Part shown: piece by piece, positions 17,031-26,937 of the stretch
How the letters are laid out: every line of letters begins with the position of its first letter
Numbering within the stretch: position 1 is the first letter of the stretch
Origin: Lachnospiraceae bacterium
GTDB taxonomy: Bacteria; Bacillota; Clostridia; Lachnospirales; Lachnospiraceae
Assembly (NCBI GenBank): GCA_017615545.1
Contig: JAFZZY010000008.1
Coordinates: 39,816-103,815, forward strand
Direction of reading: 5' to 3'
DNA: 64,000 nucleotides
Translations under genes and position numbers: made by a program
Notes under the pieces: model-generated
What the model was told of the DNA's origin: nothing
What the model saw: the letters and a program-made list of their open reading frames with translations, nothing else
Database searches by the model: none

Positions 17031-18305
17031 TTATACGTCGTAGTCCATCTTATCGAGGATGTCGCAGAAATCGAAGGTCGCGAAGTAGTCCTTCGGAGTC
17101 TCGGCGCGGCGGATGAGTTTCACGGAGCCGTCCTCGCACAGCAGGAGTTCCTTGCTGCGGAGCTTTCCGTTGTAGTTGTAGCCCATGGAGTAGCCGTGTG
17201 CTCCTGTGTCGTGGATGTACAGCAGGTCGCCGATATCGATCTTCGGCAGCATGCGGTCGACCGCAAACTTATCGCAGTTCTCGCAGAGGGAACCGGTCAC
17301 GTCGTACTTGTGATCGCAGGGCTGGTCTTCCTTACCCAGAACAGTCAGATGGTGATAAGCGCCATAGATCGCGGGACGCATGAGGTTCGCCGCGCAGGCA
17401 TCGCAACCGATGTACTCTTTGTGGATGTGTTTCTCGTGAACGGCGGTGGTGACCAGAGCGCCGAACGGTCCGGTAACGAAACGTCCCATCTCGGTGTAGA
17501 TGGCAACATCGCCCATGCCGGCAGGTACCAGGATCTCTTCGTAAGCCTTACGAACGCCCTCGCCGATCGCGAAGATGTCGTTTGCGGTGTCCTCCGGACG
17601 ATAGGGAATGCCTACGCCGCCGGACAGGTTGATGAAGGACAGGGCGATACCGGTCTTATTCTTGATCTCAACGGCTACCTCGAACAAAGTCTTCGCAAGC
17701 AGAGGGTAGTATTCATTGGTCAATGTATTCGAAGCAAGGAAGGCGTGCATACCGAAACGCTTTGCGCCCAACTCTTTCAGACGAGGATATGCTGCGATGA
17801 TCTGCTCCGGTGTCATGCCGTACTTCGCATCGCCCGGGTTATCCATGATGCCGTTGCTCATCTTGAAAACGCCGCCCGGGTTGTAACGGCAGCAAATGGT
17901 CTCCGGAATTCCGGCACACTGATCCAAAAAGTCGATATGGGTATAGTCGTCGAGATTGATGATCGCGCCGATCTTTTTTGCGTAAACATACTCTTCCGCC
18001 GGTGTCGCGTTAGAAGAAAACATGATGTCGTCGCCCTTGAAATCCAAAGCGTTCGACAGCATCAGCTCCGTCAGAGAAGAACAGTCACAGCCGCAGCCCT
18101 CTTCCTGAAGGATCTTCAAAAGGAAAGGGTTCGGGTTCGCCTTCACCGCGAAATACTCATGGAATCCGGGGTTCCAGGCAAAGGCCTTGCGGATGTTGCG
18201 GACGTTCTCGCGAAGTCCTTTTTCATCATAAATGTGGAAGGGCGTGGGATATTCCTTCACGATCTCCTTCATCTGCTCATAAGTTACAAATGGTTTCTTT
18301 TCCAT
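17031..18305 (-). CDS. lysA: PLP-dependent decarboxylase, probable diaminopimelate decarboxylase
   Basis: 424 residues of the alanine-racemase-fold decarboxylase family, which in lysine synthesis turns meso-diaminopimelate into lysine. The PLP lysine is K55 in YFAVKANPNP. Further markers are FINLSGGVGIPY (PLP phosphate loop), YTEMGRFVTGPFG, the CxxC-bearing CENCDKFAVDRMLP near residue 345, and the C-terminal HDTGAHGYSMGYNYNG. The cysteine segment carries the active-site Cys of the partner subunit. Homologues acting on related amino acids or carboxynorspermidine exist, so the substrate is likely but not proven. It is the third gene after the rhomboid-like protein, 17 bp after the preceding gene. 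Confidence 0.85.
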   Translation of the reverse strand: MEKKPFVTYEQMKEIVKEYPTPFHIYDEKGLRENVRNIRKAFAWNPGFHEYFAVKANPNPFLLKILQEEGCGCDCSSLTELMLSNALDFKGDDIMFSSNATPAEEYVYAKKIGAIINLDDYTHIDFLDQCAGIPETICCRYNPGGVFKMSNGIMDNPGDAKYGMTPEQIIAAYPRLKELGAKRFGMHAFLASNTLTNEYYPLLAKTLFEVAVEIKNKTGIALSFINLSGGVGIPYRPEDTANDIFAIGEGVRKAYEEILVPAGMGDVAIYTEMGRFVTGPFGALVTTAVHEKHIHKEYIGCDACAANLMRPAIYGAYHHLTVLGKEDQPCDHKYDVTGSLCENCDKFAVDRMLPKIDIGDLLYIHDTGAHGYSMGYNYNGKLRSKELLLCEDGSVKLIRRAETPKDYFATFDFCDILDKMDYDV

Positions 18306-18322
18306 TACTTTCTATCTCCTTC

Positions 18323-18739
18323 TTATTTCTTCGGAACCTTCGTATAATTCCAGTTCGGATAGATCATATTTTGCGTATCGGTCGTGCCCGCATAGATCCA
18401 GAAATCCTGGTTGTGCAGATTGATCTGTCCGATCAGGTCATCCCCGTTAGAGAGTTTCCCGTTAAAATCCGTACCGAGCCTCTCACTGAGTTTTGCAAAG
18501 AAATCCTGCCCGAGATTCTTGATATCCCGAAATCGGAATTGATAGATCGTCCGGGAGTCTCCGAAACTGAGGAAGGCGGGAGAATGGATCAGTTGATCCA
18601 TGGATGTGATGACCGTATCAATCCGGGCATAATCCTCCTCCAACGCTTTTTTCTTTTTGTCGTCGAGGACCTTTTGGATCGACATGTACGCCACAACTGC
18701 GATCATCGCAAATATAACAAATCCAAGCAGTTTCTTCAT
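18323..18739 (-). CDS. Small membrane-anchored protein of unknown function
   Basis: 138 residues. An N-terminal anchor (LLGFVIFAMIAVVAYMSI) is followed by a charged KKKKALEEDYARID helix and a soluble domain containing RTIYQFRFRDIKNLGQDFF and INLHNQDFWIYAGTTD. I do not recognise the domain. It begins 3 bp after the rhomboid-like gene and is 17 bp before lysA, so it belongs to that operon. Confidence 0.7.
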   Translation of the reverse strand: MKKLLGFVIFAMIAVVAYMSIQKVLDDKKKKALEEDYARIDTVITSMDQLIHSPAFLSFGDSRTIYQFRFRDIKNLGQDFFAKLSERLGTDFNGKLSNGDDLIGQINLHNQDFWIYAGTTDTQNMIYPNWNYTKVPKK

Positions 18740-18742
18740 ACT

Positions 18743-19735
18743 TTAAGCCTCCCCATCCGACTTGTCGTCATCCACCTCACGTGCCTCGGAATCGATGATG
18801 TCGCTCTCCAGAACGCCGGGTTTTCCGGTCATCATCTGAATGTGAGCGCGTGTCTTCATCTCCTCAAGCATCTCAGGTGTGACATGTTTATGTGTATACA
18901 AATGCTCCGTGCAGTACTCGAAATCGCCTGCACATTTGGAGCAATATCGGAACTCCAGTGTAACGTCGTCGCGCTCGGTCTTTCCGCAGATCGCACAACG
19001 ATGGCGCGGGCCGTCGGAAGGCTTGACGCGGATATTTCGTTTGAACTCCACACGGCGCTTCATCTGTCCCGGTGAGATCATCGGCGCGCCGCGCGTCACC
19101 AGGAAGAACAAAAGCACGTTCAACATCGCCGCCGTGATCATGACACGTGTAGCGATCGTTCCGTTGATAAACAAGACCAGATATACGCCGATCTCGATCC
19201 ATCCCAGGATCTGCGCCTGGATCGGAATGAGGAACATGAAGAGCATCTGCGTCGTGGGAAATGTAAACGCAAACGCCATGAACAGTGAAAAGTTCAGGTA
19301 CGAGGTTCCGACCGAGATGACCCCGATCCTATTCATGATATAACTCATCGGATCCATGATATCCAACTTCACCAAAGCAAATACCACGAACGATCCGATG
19401 ATCGTATAGAGGATGCCGAAGAACATGAATACATTGAATCGGAATGCGCCCCATGCCCGCTCGACAAACGTGCCCAAAGAAAAGTAGATGTAGGCCGACA
19501 GAAGTGCGAAGAAGATATTATTCGAATCCGGCGCACACATCAAAAACGTGAAGATACGCCAGATCTGGAATTTCTCAACGATCATCCAGGGATCCAACGC
19601 CAGATAGTTGACATACAGCGTCGGATCTACGATATTCAAAACCGTTCCGGCCAGGTACAGCACCAGAATATACCGCATCAGGTTTCGGATCGCATATCGT
19701 CCGTATTTATATTCTAACTTATAAAACCATTTCAT
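18743..19735 (-). CDS. Rhomboid-like membrane protein with C-terminal zinc-binding domain
   Basis: 330 residues. Residues 15-215 contain about six hydrophobic segments arranged as in rhomboid or derlin proteins (LALDPWMIVEKFQIWRIFTF matches the L1 region, then TFVERAWGAFRFNVFMFFGI). The rhomboid GxSx serine motif and the catalytic His of the last helix are not evident, so it is probably a non-proteolytic relative. Residues about 245-285 form a treble-clef-like zinc site: CAICGKTE, YCSKCAGDFEYC, EHLYTHKH. The acidic tail is disordered. It is the first gene of a run with an unknown anchored protein and lysA. It may bind or sort membrane proteins, but this is inference. Confidence 0.72.
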   Translation of the reverse strand: MKWFYKLEYKYGRYAIRNLMRYILVLYLAGTVLNIVDPTLYVNYLALDPWMIVEKFQIWRIFTFLMCAPDSNNIFFALLSAYIYFSLGTFVERAWGAFRFNVFMFFGILYTIIGSFVVFALVKLDIMDPMSYIMNRIGVISVGTSYLNFSLFMAFAFTFPTTQMLFMFLIPIQAQILGWIEIGVYLVLFINGTIATRVMITAAMLNVLLFFLVTRGAPMISPGQMKRRVEFKRNIRVKPSDGPRHRCAICGKTERDDVTLEFRYCSKCAGDFEYCTEHLYTHKHVTPEMLEEMKTRAHIQMMTGKPGVLESDIIDSEAREVDDDKSDGEA

Positions 19736-19828
19736 TTATGTTTCCCCGTTGCGTCTCAACGATCTGCAGTCGGAAACGCACTCTTAATGTATATTTTCCG
19801 GTCTAATACCGCCGGGTCGGACGCAGGA

Positions 19829-20764
19829 TCATTTCTTCCGGTTGAAATACCAGCCGACCAACAGAGCGATCAGCATGGAGATAAAAACGATGATCGGGAA
19901 GGCGTACGGCTCATGCGCGAACGGCATCATATCCTCGCTGACGTTCATCCCGTAGAAACCCGAGATCAAGGTCGGCACCGCCAGGATGATCGTAACGACC
20001 GTCAGGAACTTCATGACGAAGTTCAGGTTGTTGGAGATGATCGAGGCGAACACATCCATGGTTCCGTTCAAAATGTCCCGGTAGATATTGGCCATCTCGA
20101 TGGCCTGCTTATTCTCGATGATGACATCTTCCAGAAGCTCCGTATCCTCCGGATACCGCTTGATGCGATCGGTACGCATCAGTTTCTCGAGCACGGCCTC
20201 GTTCGACCGCAGGGATGTCGTGATGTAGACCAGGGACTTCTGCAGCTCCATGAGCTCGACCAGTTCCTGATTCTTCTGGTTGATACGCATCTTCTGCTCG
20301 ATCTCGGTGCTCTTCTTTTCGATGTTACGCAGGTACTGCAGGTACAACGACGCGTTCCGATACAACATCTGGTAAATGAAGCGCGTCTTCATATAACTGT
20401 GATATTCCTTCACGCGCCCGTCGCAGAACGCCTCCAGAATGGGCGTATGGTACAGGCAGACCGTGATGATATAATCGTGGAAAACGTAGATACCAAGCGG
20501 GACTGTTACATACCAGTCCTTACCGTTACGTTCTTCTGTCATGGGGATATCGACGAGGATCATGGCGTAGTTATCCTCGACTTCGATACGGGACCGTTCC
20601 TCTTCATCCAAAGGAGCCTTTAAGTCGTCAATATCCATCTGAAAAAACGATGAGATCTGCTCCAACTCTGCTGTTGTCGGATCGGTCATCATGATCCAGC
20701 TGTCTTTCACGATCTCAGGCAGAACCTCGACTTTTCCTTCGCTCGTCTTAATGATCTGAATCAT
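19829..20764 (-). CDS. CorA-family divalent metal ion transporter
   Basis: 311 residues, full length. A long cytosolic N-domain ends in helices (NASLYLQYLRNIEKKSTEIEQ) leading to two C-terminal membrane segments. The signature GMN lies at residues 272-274 (FYGMNVSEDMMPF), followed by the second segment and a basic FNRKK tail. CorA pentamers import magnesium, sometimes cobalt or nickel. Some relatives export ions or act as zinc transporters, so direction is not certain. It has a consensus promoter and AAAGGAGG ribosome site, and is divergent from the dehydratase activator gene. No M-box riboswitch fits the 65-nt leader. Confidence 0.93.
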   Translation of the reverse strand: MIQIIKTSEGKVEVLPEIVKDSWIMMTDPTTAELEQISSFFQMDIDDLKAPLDEEERSRIEVEDNYAMILVDIPMTEERNGKDWYVTVPLGIYVFHDYIITVCLYHTPILEAFCDGRVKEYHSYMKTRFIYQMLYRNASLYLQYLRNIEKKSTEIEQKMRINQKNQELVELMELQKSLVYITTSLRSNEAVLEKLMRTDRIKRYPEDTELLEDVIIENKQAIEMANIYRDILNGTMDVFASIISNNLNFVMKFLTVVTIILAVPTLISGFYGMNVSEDMMPFAHEPYAFPIIVFISMLIALLVGWYFNRKK

Positions 20765-20833
20765 CTGCGGTCCTCCTTTCAGCCCAAAATATCACTCGCA
20801 AAGGGCATAGTACCCCCTGTCAACGTAAAGTTA

Positions 20834-20862
20834 ATTATAGCAAACTGCCTATCATCTGTCAA
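20834..20862 (-). promoter_or_regulatory. Consensus promoter of the CorA gene
   Basis: Minus strand TTGACA (20862-20857), 17 bp, TATAAT (20839-20834). Both boxes match consensus exactly. Confidence 0.85.
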
Positions 20863-20904
20863 TCTTTCAAATCTTTACTTTTCCTTTACGGTTTTGATTT
20901 CCGC

Positions 20905-20983
20905 TTGCTTTCCGAGGATGGTTTAGGTATAATGTATGGTAGCGCATTTTGCGCAATTGACTCTCATTCTCCCTAAAGGGAGC
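20905..20983 (+). promoter_or_regulatory. Promoter and leader of the dehydratase activator gene
   Basis: TTGCTT at 20905, 17 bp, TATAAT at 20928. The leader carries a perfect hairpin CTCCC-TAAA-GGGAG before the AAGGAGG ribosome site at 20991. Confidence 0.65.
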
Positions 20984-21005
20984 ATGTCTAAGGAGGTTTT
21001 CTGTG

Positions 21006-24000
21006 ATGTCTGTTTTACCACAGGAAAAAACATACTATCTCGGTATCGACATCGGATCCACGACCGTTAAGATCGCGATCCTGGATACGGACGATCATAC
21101 CATCCTTTTCTCCGATTACGAACGACATTTTGCAAATATACAGGAAACATTGGCCGAGCTGTTAAAGCGCGGTCTCGATAAATTGGGTCCTTTCCACGTG
21201 TTGCCGGTCATCACCGGTTCGGGCGGTCTCACCCTCTCGAAGCATCTGGAAGTGCCTTTCGTACAGGAAGTCGTTGCCGTTTCCACCTCGCTGAAGGATT
21301 ACGCGCCGCACTGCGACGTCGCGATCGAGCTCGGCGGTGAGGACGCAAAGATCATCTATTTCACAAATGGTATCGAGCAGCGTATGAATGGTATCTGCGC
21401 CGGCGGTACGGGTTCGTTTATCGACCAGATGGCGTCCCTGCTACAGACCGACGCGTCCGGCCTGAACGCCTACGCGGCGAATTATTCCAACATCTATCCC
21501 ATCGCGGCCCGCTGCGGCGTGTTCGCGAAGACCGATATCCAGCCCCTGATCAATGAAGGCGCCACCCGCGAGGATCTGGCTGCTTCCATTTTCCAGGCGG
21601 TCGTTAACCAGACCATCTCCGGCCTGGCCTGCGGTAAGCCCATCCGGGGCAATGTCGCTTTCTTAGGCGGCCCGCTCCACTTCCTGCCGGAGCTGCGCGC
21701 GGCGTTCATCCGCACGCTGAAACTGACCGGGGACGCGATCATTGCCCCCGAACATTCCCATCTGTTTGCCGCGATCGGCGCCGCTATGAACCACGCGGAG
21801 CGCGACGAGAACGGCGCATTTGCCGACGGCACCGTGATCCTCGATGCGCAGGATCTGATCGAGCGCCTCTCGAAGGGCATCAAGATGGACTTTGAAGTTA
21901 AGCGTATGGAGCCGCTGTTCCGTGACCAGGAGCAGTATGACCGTTTCCGCACACGCTTCGAAAATTACTGTGTAAAACGCGACTATCTGTCGACTTATAA
22001 GGGAAATTGCTTCCTTGGCATCGACGCCGGTTCCACCACGACGAAGGTGGCCCTGGTCTCCGACACGGGAAGCCTGCTCTACAGTTTCTACAGTTCCAAC
22101 AACGGTAATCCGCTGGCGACGACGATCCGCGCCATTAAGGAGATCCGCGAGCTGATCCCCGAGGGTGTCACGATCGCGTACTCCTGCTCCACCGGTTACG
22201 GCGAAGCCCTGCTGAAAGCGGCGCTGATGCTCGATGAGGGCGAGGTCGAGACCGTTGCACACTTCTACGCGGCAAAATTCTTCCTGCCGGAGGTCGACTG
22301 TATCCTCGATATCGGCGGCCAGGACATGAAGTGCATCAAGATCAAAAACAACACGGTCGACAGCGTGCTTTTAAACGAGGCATGCTCGTCGGGTTGCGGT
22401 TCGTTCATCGAGACATTCGCCAAATCGTTGAACTACACGGTGGAGAATTTCGCAAAAGCAGCGCTGTTTGCGAAGCACCCGACCGACCTCGGTACCCGTT
22501 GTACCGTATTTATGAATTCAAACGTTAAGCAGGCCCAGAAGGAAGGCGCCGATGTGGCGGACATCTCGGCGGGTCTGGCGTATTCGGTCATCCGAAACGC
22601 GTTATATAAGGTTATCAAGCTGACCGATCCGAAGGATCTGGGTAAGAACATCGTCGTTCAGGGCGGTACCTTCTACAACGATGCGGTCCTGCGCAGTTTC
22701 GAGCGCATCTCCGGCTGCAAGGCCGTGCGTCCGGACATCGCTGGTATCATGGGCGCGTTCGGCGCGGCACTCATTGCCCGCGAACGTTACGTGGAGGGCA
22801 CGAAGAGCTCCATGCTCTCGCTCGACGACATCATCAATCTTGAATATAAGACGACCATGACGCGCTGCCGCGGCTGTACCAACGCATGCCGTCTGACCAT
22901 CAACCATTTCTCGGGCGGTCGCCGCTACATCAGCGGAAACCGTTGTGAGAAGGGTCTGGGCCAGGAGAAGAAAGGCTCGGGCGTTCCGAACCTGTTCGCA
23001 TATAAGAATGAACGTATCTTCGGCTATGAGCCGCTGTCCGAGGAGGAGGCGACCCGCGGTGTGATCGGTATCCCGCGCGTTCTCAACCAGTACGAGGACT
23101 ACCCGTTCTGGGCGACCTTCTTTAAGGCGCTGAAGTTCCGCGTCATCCTGTCGCCCGCGTCGACCCGTAAGATCTACGAGCTGGGCATCGAGTCCATCCC
23201 GAGTGAGTCGGAGTGCTACCCGGCGAAGCTCGCGCACGGTCATGTGGAGTGGCTCATCCAGAACGGCGTGAAGACCATCTTCTACCCTTGCATTCCTTAC
23301 GAGCGCAACGAGCAGAAGGACGCGAATAACCACTACAACTGCCCGATCGTAACTTCCTATGCGGAAAATATCAAGAATAATGTTGAGACACTTTCGCAGA
23401 ACCATATCCGCTTTATCAATCCGTTCATGGCATTTACCGATGAGGAAGTGCTGACGAAGCGTCTGGTGGAAGTATTTGACAAAGAGTATCACATCCCCGC
23501 CGGAGAGGTCCGCCGTGCGGCGCATGCTGCCTGGACCGAGCTTCTGCAGACCCGTGTGGACATGCAGCAGAAGGGCGAGGAAGTCATCGAATATCTGAAG
23601 CAAAGCGGTGGCCGCGGCATCGTGCTGGCCGGCCGTCCGTACCACATTGACCCCGAGATCAACCATGGTATCCCGGAGCTGATCGCCTCCTACGGCATCG
23701 CCGTTCTCACGGAGGACTCAGTCTCCCACCTGGGTAAGGTCGACCGTCCGCTGATCGTCATGGACCAATGGATGTACCACTCCCGCCTCTATGCGGCGGC
23801 AAACTATGTTAAGACGACGGAATTCCTGGATCTCATCCAGCTCAACTCCTTCGGTTGCGGCCTCGATGCCGTTACCACGGACGCGGTCGATGACATCCTC
23901 ACGCGTTCCGGTAAGATCTACACCGTGCTGAAGATCGACGAGGTCAATAACCTCGGCGCGGCGCGTATCCGCATCCGTTCGCTGATCGCGGCCCTGCGTA

Positions 24001-25331
24001 TCCGCGACCGCATGAACGAAAACGGCGAGAACTGCAATAAGCGTGTCATCCAGAGCTCCGCGTTTAAGCGCGTGGTGTTCACGAAGGAGATGGTGAAGGA
24101 TTACACCATCCTCTGTCCGCAGATGACTCCCATCCATTTCGACATTTTGTCCGCGGCGCTGAAGTCGACCGGTCTGAATGTCGAGATCATGAAGGAAAGC
24201 AAGGATTCGGTCGATGTCGGTCTGAAGTACGTGAACAATGACGCCTGCTACCCTTCGCTGATCGTTGTCGGTCAGATCATGCAGGCCCTGCTCTCGGGAC
24301 GCTACGACCTCAATAAGGTCGCGGTGCTCATCACCCAGACGGGCGGCGGCTGCCGTGCTTCCAACTACATCGGATTTATCCGCCGTGCCCTGACGAATGC
24401 AGGCATGGGACATATCCCGGTCATCTCCCTGAGTGTTCAGGGTCTGGAGAAAAATCCGGGCTTCAAATTCACACCGAAGCGTATCATTAAGGCGATGATG
24501 GCGATCATCTACGGCGACGTCTTCATGCGCGTGCTCTATCACACGCGTCCGTACGAAGTCACGCCGGGCAGCGCGGATGCCCTTCACGAGAAGTGGCGCG
24601 CGCGGTGTATCGCGACGCTGGAGAAGAAGCATGCTTCGTTCTCGGAGTTTAAGAAGAACATCCGCGGTATCATCCGCGATTTCGATGCTCTTCCCGTTCA
24701 CGAGGATCTGAAGAAGCCCAGAGTTGGTATCGTCGGCGAGATCCTGGTTAAGTTCCTGCCTTCGGCGAACAACTATCTCGTTAAACTTCTGGAGCAGGAA
24801 GGCGCAGAGGCCGTTATGCCGGATCTGCTGGATTTCTTCCTCTACAGTTTCTACAACACGAATTTCAAGGCGCTCAAACTCGGCATGAAGAAGAGCAGCG
24901 CACGCAAGTCCAACCTCGGTATCTGGGCGCTCGAGCAGCTGCGTAAGACCGCGAAGGAGGAACTGGCGGCCAGCAAGCATTTCGCGCCGCCGTCCCATAT
25001 CTCCCACCTGGCTCAGATGGCGAAGCCGTTCGTATCCTTGGGCAATCAGACCGGTGAAGGTTGGTTCCTGACCGGCGAGATGATGGAGCTCATCGAGAGC
25101 GGTGTTCCGAATATCGTCTGCGCACAGCCGTTCGGCTGCCTGCCGAACCACATCGTGGGCAAGGGCGTCATCAAAGGTTTGCGCGCTGCGCATCCCGAGG
25201 CAAACATTGTCGCGGTCGACTACGACCCCGGCGCCAGCGAAGTAAACCAGCTCAACCGTATCAAGCTGATGCTGGCCACCGCCGTGAAGAACATGAAAGC
25301 CGAAGCGGAAAAAGAACGCAAGGCAGAATAA
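21006..25331 (+). CDS. 2-hydroxyacyl-CoA dehydratase activator-type giant fusion (BadF/BadG/HgdC family)
   Basis: 1441 residues from the ATG at 21006 (8 nt after AAGGAGG; the GTG at 21003 is closer). The chain holds two ASKHA ATPase modules: [18 protein letters not shown] near residue 12 with [10 protein letters not shown] and [13 protein letters not shown], and [19 protein letters not shown] near 340 with [12 protein letters not shown] and CSSGCGSF. A cysteine cluster [16 protein letters not shown] follows near 620, then a DUF2229-type region and an HgdB-like part ([36 protein letters not shown]). Activators of this family use ATP and a 4Fe-4S cluster to inject an electron into dehydratases or benzoyl-CoA-type reductases. 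Such fusions occur widely in Clostridia; the real substrate is unknown. No dehydratase subunits flank it. Confidence 0.88.
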   Translation: MSVLPQEKTYYLGIDIGSTTVKIAILDTDDHTILFSDYERHFANIQETLAELLKRGLDKLGPFHVLPVITGSGGLTLSKHLEVPFVQEVVAVSTSLKDYAPHCDVAIELGGEDAKIIYFTNGIEQRMNGICAGGTGSFIDQMASLLQTDASGLNAYAANYSNIYPIAARCGVFAKTDIQPLINEGATREDLAASIFQAVVNQTISGLACGKPIRGNVAFLGGPLHFLPELRAAFIRTLKLTGDAIIAPEHSHLFAAIGAAMNHAERDENGAFADGTVILDAQDLIERLSKGIKMDFEVKRMEPLFRDQEQYDRFRTRFENYCVKRDYLSTYKGNCFLGIDAGSTTTKVALVSDTGSLLYSFYSSNNGNPLATTIRAIKEIRELIPEGVTIAYSCSTGYGEALLKAALMLDEGEVETVAHFYAAKFFLPEVDCILDIGGQDMKCIKIKNNTVDSVLLNEACSSGCGSFIETFAKSLNYTVENFAKAALFAKHPTDLGTRCTVFMNSNVKQAQKEGADVADISAGLAYSVIRNALYKVIKLTDPKDLGKNIVVQGGTFYNDAVLRSFERISGCKAVRPDIAGIMGAFGAALIARERYVEGTKSSMLSLDDIINLEYKTTMTRCRGCTNACRLTINHFSGGRRYISGNRCEKGLGQEKKGSGVPNLFAYKNERIFGYEPLSEEEATRGVIGIPRVLNQYEDYPFWATFFKALKFRVILSPASTRKIYELGIESIPSESECYPAKLAHGHVEWLIQNGVKTIFYPCIPYERNEQKDANNHYNCPIVTSYAENIKNNVETLSQNHIRFINPFMAFTDEEVLTKRLVEVFDKEYHIPAGEVRRAAHAAWTELLQTRVDMQQKGEEVIEYLKQSGGRGIVLAGRPYHIDPEINHGIPELIASYGIAVLTEDSVSHLGKVDRPLIVMDQWMYHSRLYAAANYVKTTEFLDLIQLNSFGCGLDAVTTDAVDDILTRSGKIYTVLKIDEVNNLGAARIRIRSLIAALRIRDRMNENGENCNKRVIQSSAFKRVVFTKEMVKDYTILCPQMTPIHFDILSAALKSTGLNVEIMKESKDSVDVGLKYVNNDACYPSLIVVGQIMQALLSGRYDLNKVAVLITQTGGGCRASNYIGFIRRALTNAGMGHIPVISLSVQGLEKNPGFKFTPKRIIKAMMAIIYGDVFMRVLYHTRPYEVTPGSADALHEKWRARCIATLEKKHASFSEFKKNIRGIIRDFDALPVHEDLKKPRVGIVGEILVKFLPSANNYLVKLLEQEGAEAVMPDLLDFFLYSFYNTNFKALKLGMKKSSARKSNLGIWALEQLRKTAKEELAASKHFAPPSHISHLAQMAKPFVSLGNQTGEGWFLTGEMMELIESGVPNIVCAQPFGCLPNHIVGKGVIKGLRAAHPEANIVAVDYDPGASEVNQLNRIKLMLATAVKNMKAEAEKERKAE

Positions 25332-25349
25332 AGAATATTGATTCAACTG

Positions 25350-25391
25350 AAACACCCCGCCACAGGAAGACCTGCGACGGGGTGTTTTATT
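25350..25391 (+). terminator. Terminator after the activator gene
   Basis: Stem AACACCCCG with CGGGGTGTT (9 bp), T-rich tail TTAT followed by TTC. Confidence 0.75.
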
Positions 25392-25399
25392 TCAGGGGC

Positions 25400-25440
25400 T
25401 TGACATCTCTGGACTACTGTGATAGTATAGACTATAACAA
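25400..25440 (+). promoter_or_regulatory. Promoter with overlapping palindrome
   Basis: TTGACA at 25400, 17 bp, TAGTAT at 25423. The palindromic half-sites ATAGT and ACTAT (25422-25435) overlap the -10, and ATAGT recurs at 25440. Candidate repressor site; no regulator gene is adjacent. Confidence 0.5.
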
Positions 25441-25463
25441 TAGTCTGAAGGAGGTTATCATCC

Positions 25464-26417
25464 ATGAAAAATGCTAAATACAGATTGTGTTACCTGATCT
25501 CTCTGGTGTTGGTTTTTGCTGCCGCAGCCTATCCGCTGAAGATGGGTATCTTCGTCCTGAAAAAGATGTCCGAAAACGGTGGTGTCCCGACGGAGGAATA
25601 TCCGAAATATGTCATACCCTACACGCCGATCTCCATCGCTGTCATCATCGGCGTACTGCTGATCCCGTTGCTGCAGAAATTGACCTTGAAATTCGACATG
25701 CTGTGCGGATCACTCATTGCCCTCGTGGTATTTCTGGTCACGGAGCGCTACATGGAGACGCACGTTCTGGTCCAAACCGTCGAAAAAGTCCCGCTCCAAA
25801 GCTGGCAGTTGTCACTGTGTATGGTCCCGCCGGATCGTTTTGAGACCCGAACCTGGGAGGCCGTGGACGTTCTGCTCGGCGGCTACAGCCCCACATTCAA
25901 GATCCACTTCTACCTGATCTCCCTCGTCATCATCATCTCGCTTCTGAACAGTTTCTATGGCTTCGCGAAGATGATCCGCTCCGGCGACTACAGCCGTCGG
26001 AAATCCCTGATCATCCAGGCGACGACCGGCGTCATCTTCCTGGGCATGTGCATCTGGGCCTGCTTCACCTCGTTCTATCGCGGCGGCGAGCTCAACGTCT
26101 CTCCCCTCTCCGCGGTTTTGATGGCCGTGTTCTTCGCCCTCCTCGGCATCACCGTGGGCGTATTCGTCGCATCATTTACCCTCGTGAAGCGCCGTCTGCT
26201 CTCCACTGTCGTTCCCACGCTCATCGCCGGCCTCATCACCATACTAATGTACATCGGGGAAATGTGCCTCCTGAACGGCAACCTGTACCGCTTCGGCCAC
26301 GGCATTCTGTTCGACGGCCTGGGAGCCATGATCCTCGCCCCCGTCGACATCCTCATCATCCTCGCCTCCGGAGCGACCACCTACATTATCTGCCGTCTAC
26401 TAAATCGGAGGAACTGA
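25464..26417 (+). CDS. Polytopic membrane protein of unknown function
   Basis: 317 residues with about eight hydrophobic segments, for example LCYLISLVLVFAAAAYPL, PYTPISIAVIIGVLLIPLL, FYLISLVIIISLLNSFYGFA, SAVLMAVFFALLGITVGVFV and the C-terminal MILAPVDILIILASGATTYI. No transporter or enzyme motif is recognised. A strong AAGGAGG site is 8 nt before the ATG, and the promoter carries a palindrome. The first element of palindromic array 3 begins six bases after the stop, so the array is probably in the 3' end of this transcript. Confidence 0.75.
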   Translation: MKNAKYRLCYLISLVLVFAAAAYPLKMGIFVLKKMSENGGVPTEEYPKYVIPYTPISIAVIIGVLLIPLLQKLTLKFDMLCGSLIALVVFLVTERYMETHVLVQTVEKVPLQSWQLSLCMVPPDRFETRTWEAVDVLLGGYSPTFKIHFYLISLVIIISLLNSFYGFAKMIRSGDYSRRKSLIIQATTGVIFLGMCIWACFTSFYRGGELNVSPLSAVLMAVFFALLGITVGVFVASFTLVKRRLLSTVVPTLIAGLITILMYIGEMCLLNGNLYRFGHGILFDGLGAMILAPVDILIILASGATTYIICRLLNRRN

Positions 26418-26422
26418 AATTG

Positions 26423-26586
26423 TTTACGACACCGACGAAGCAAATGAAGCTTCATGTCGTAAAAAATCCCGGAGTTACGCTCTCTTTACGACACAGAAAG
26501 AATGTATCTGCTGTATGTCGTAAATCACTCCCACATTACTTGCTTAATTACGACATAGCGGCCGCTCAAGATTTCTATGTCGTAAA
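26423..26586. repeat. Palindromic element array 3 (three copies, 62-63 bp period)
   Basis: Elements at 26424-26462, 26486-26523 and 26548-26585 (39, 38, 38 nt) each start TTACGACA and end TGTCGTAA, perfect inverted complements. Inner sequences and the 23-24 nt spacers differ. The first copy holds GAAGCTTCA, with AAGCTT two bases before the right arm as in arrays 2 and 4. Confidence 0.88.
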
Positions 26587-26636
26587 GCCCCGGGGTTGTC
26601 GCGTCTTTGGGGCGCTCAACCTTCAGGGAGGGCTGG

Positions 26637-26863
26637 CGGTGAGCGATCACAAGGTGGACATTGATCGAGCTGTAGATCATCTTCGCGAGAGAGGTGCCGG
26701 ATCAGGGGAGAAAATCGGGTCTCCGGGACCGATTTTCGCGCTCGCTGAGGTCGTTTTCATCGGAAAACGGCCGAAGTCGAGCAGGGCCCCCCGAAAGCCG
26801 GCACCGGTTCAAGCGACTAGATGATCACAGCGCAGTGAACTGCCCACCGGTGATCGCATACCG
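26637..26863. repeat. Nested-palindrome (MITE-like) element, copy A
   Basis: Imperfect terminal arms pair 26637-26682 with 26819-26863 (for example GCGATCAC and GTGATCGC). Inner palindromes include AAAATCGG with CCGATTTT (26711-26736) and CGTTTTC with GAAAACG (26752-26768). The core (ATTGATCGAGCTGTAGA, CGCTGAGGTCGTTTTC, GAAAACGGCCGAAGTCGA) recurs in inverted orientation at 37440-37585. With array 3 and the terminator it fills the 518-bp gap 26418-26935; I see no gene there. Confidence 0.75.
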
Positions 26864-26897
26864 TAGCCATCGCCACCAAAAATGAAGCTCAAAGAAA

Positions 26898-26937
26898 AAC
26901 CCCCGGGGCATGCCGTTACCGGCAGCCCCCGGGGGTT
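26898..26937 (-). terminator. Terminator overlapping the AraC stop codon
   Basis: Perfect 11-bp stem AACCCCCGGGG with CCCCGGGGGTT; minus-strand continuation TTTTTCTTT. The arm nearest the gene overlaps its stop codon. Confidence 0.85.

Noticed and set aside
18306..18322. Lysine riboswitch ahead of lysA
   Set aside because: Only 17 bp separate lysA from the preceding gene, and none is seen upstream of the operon.
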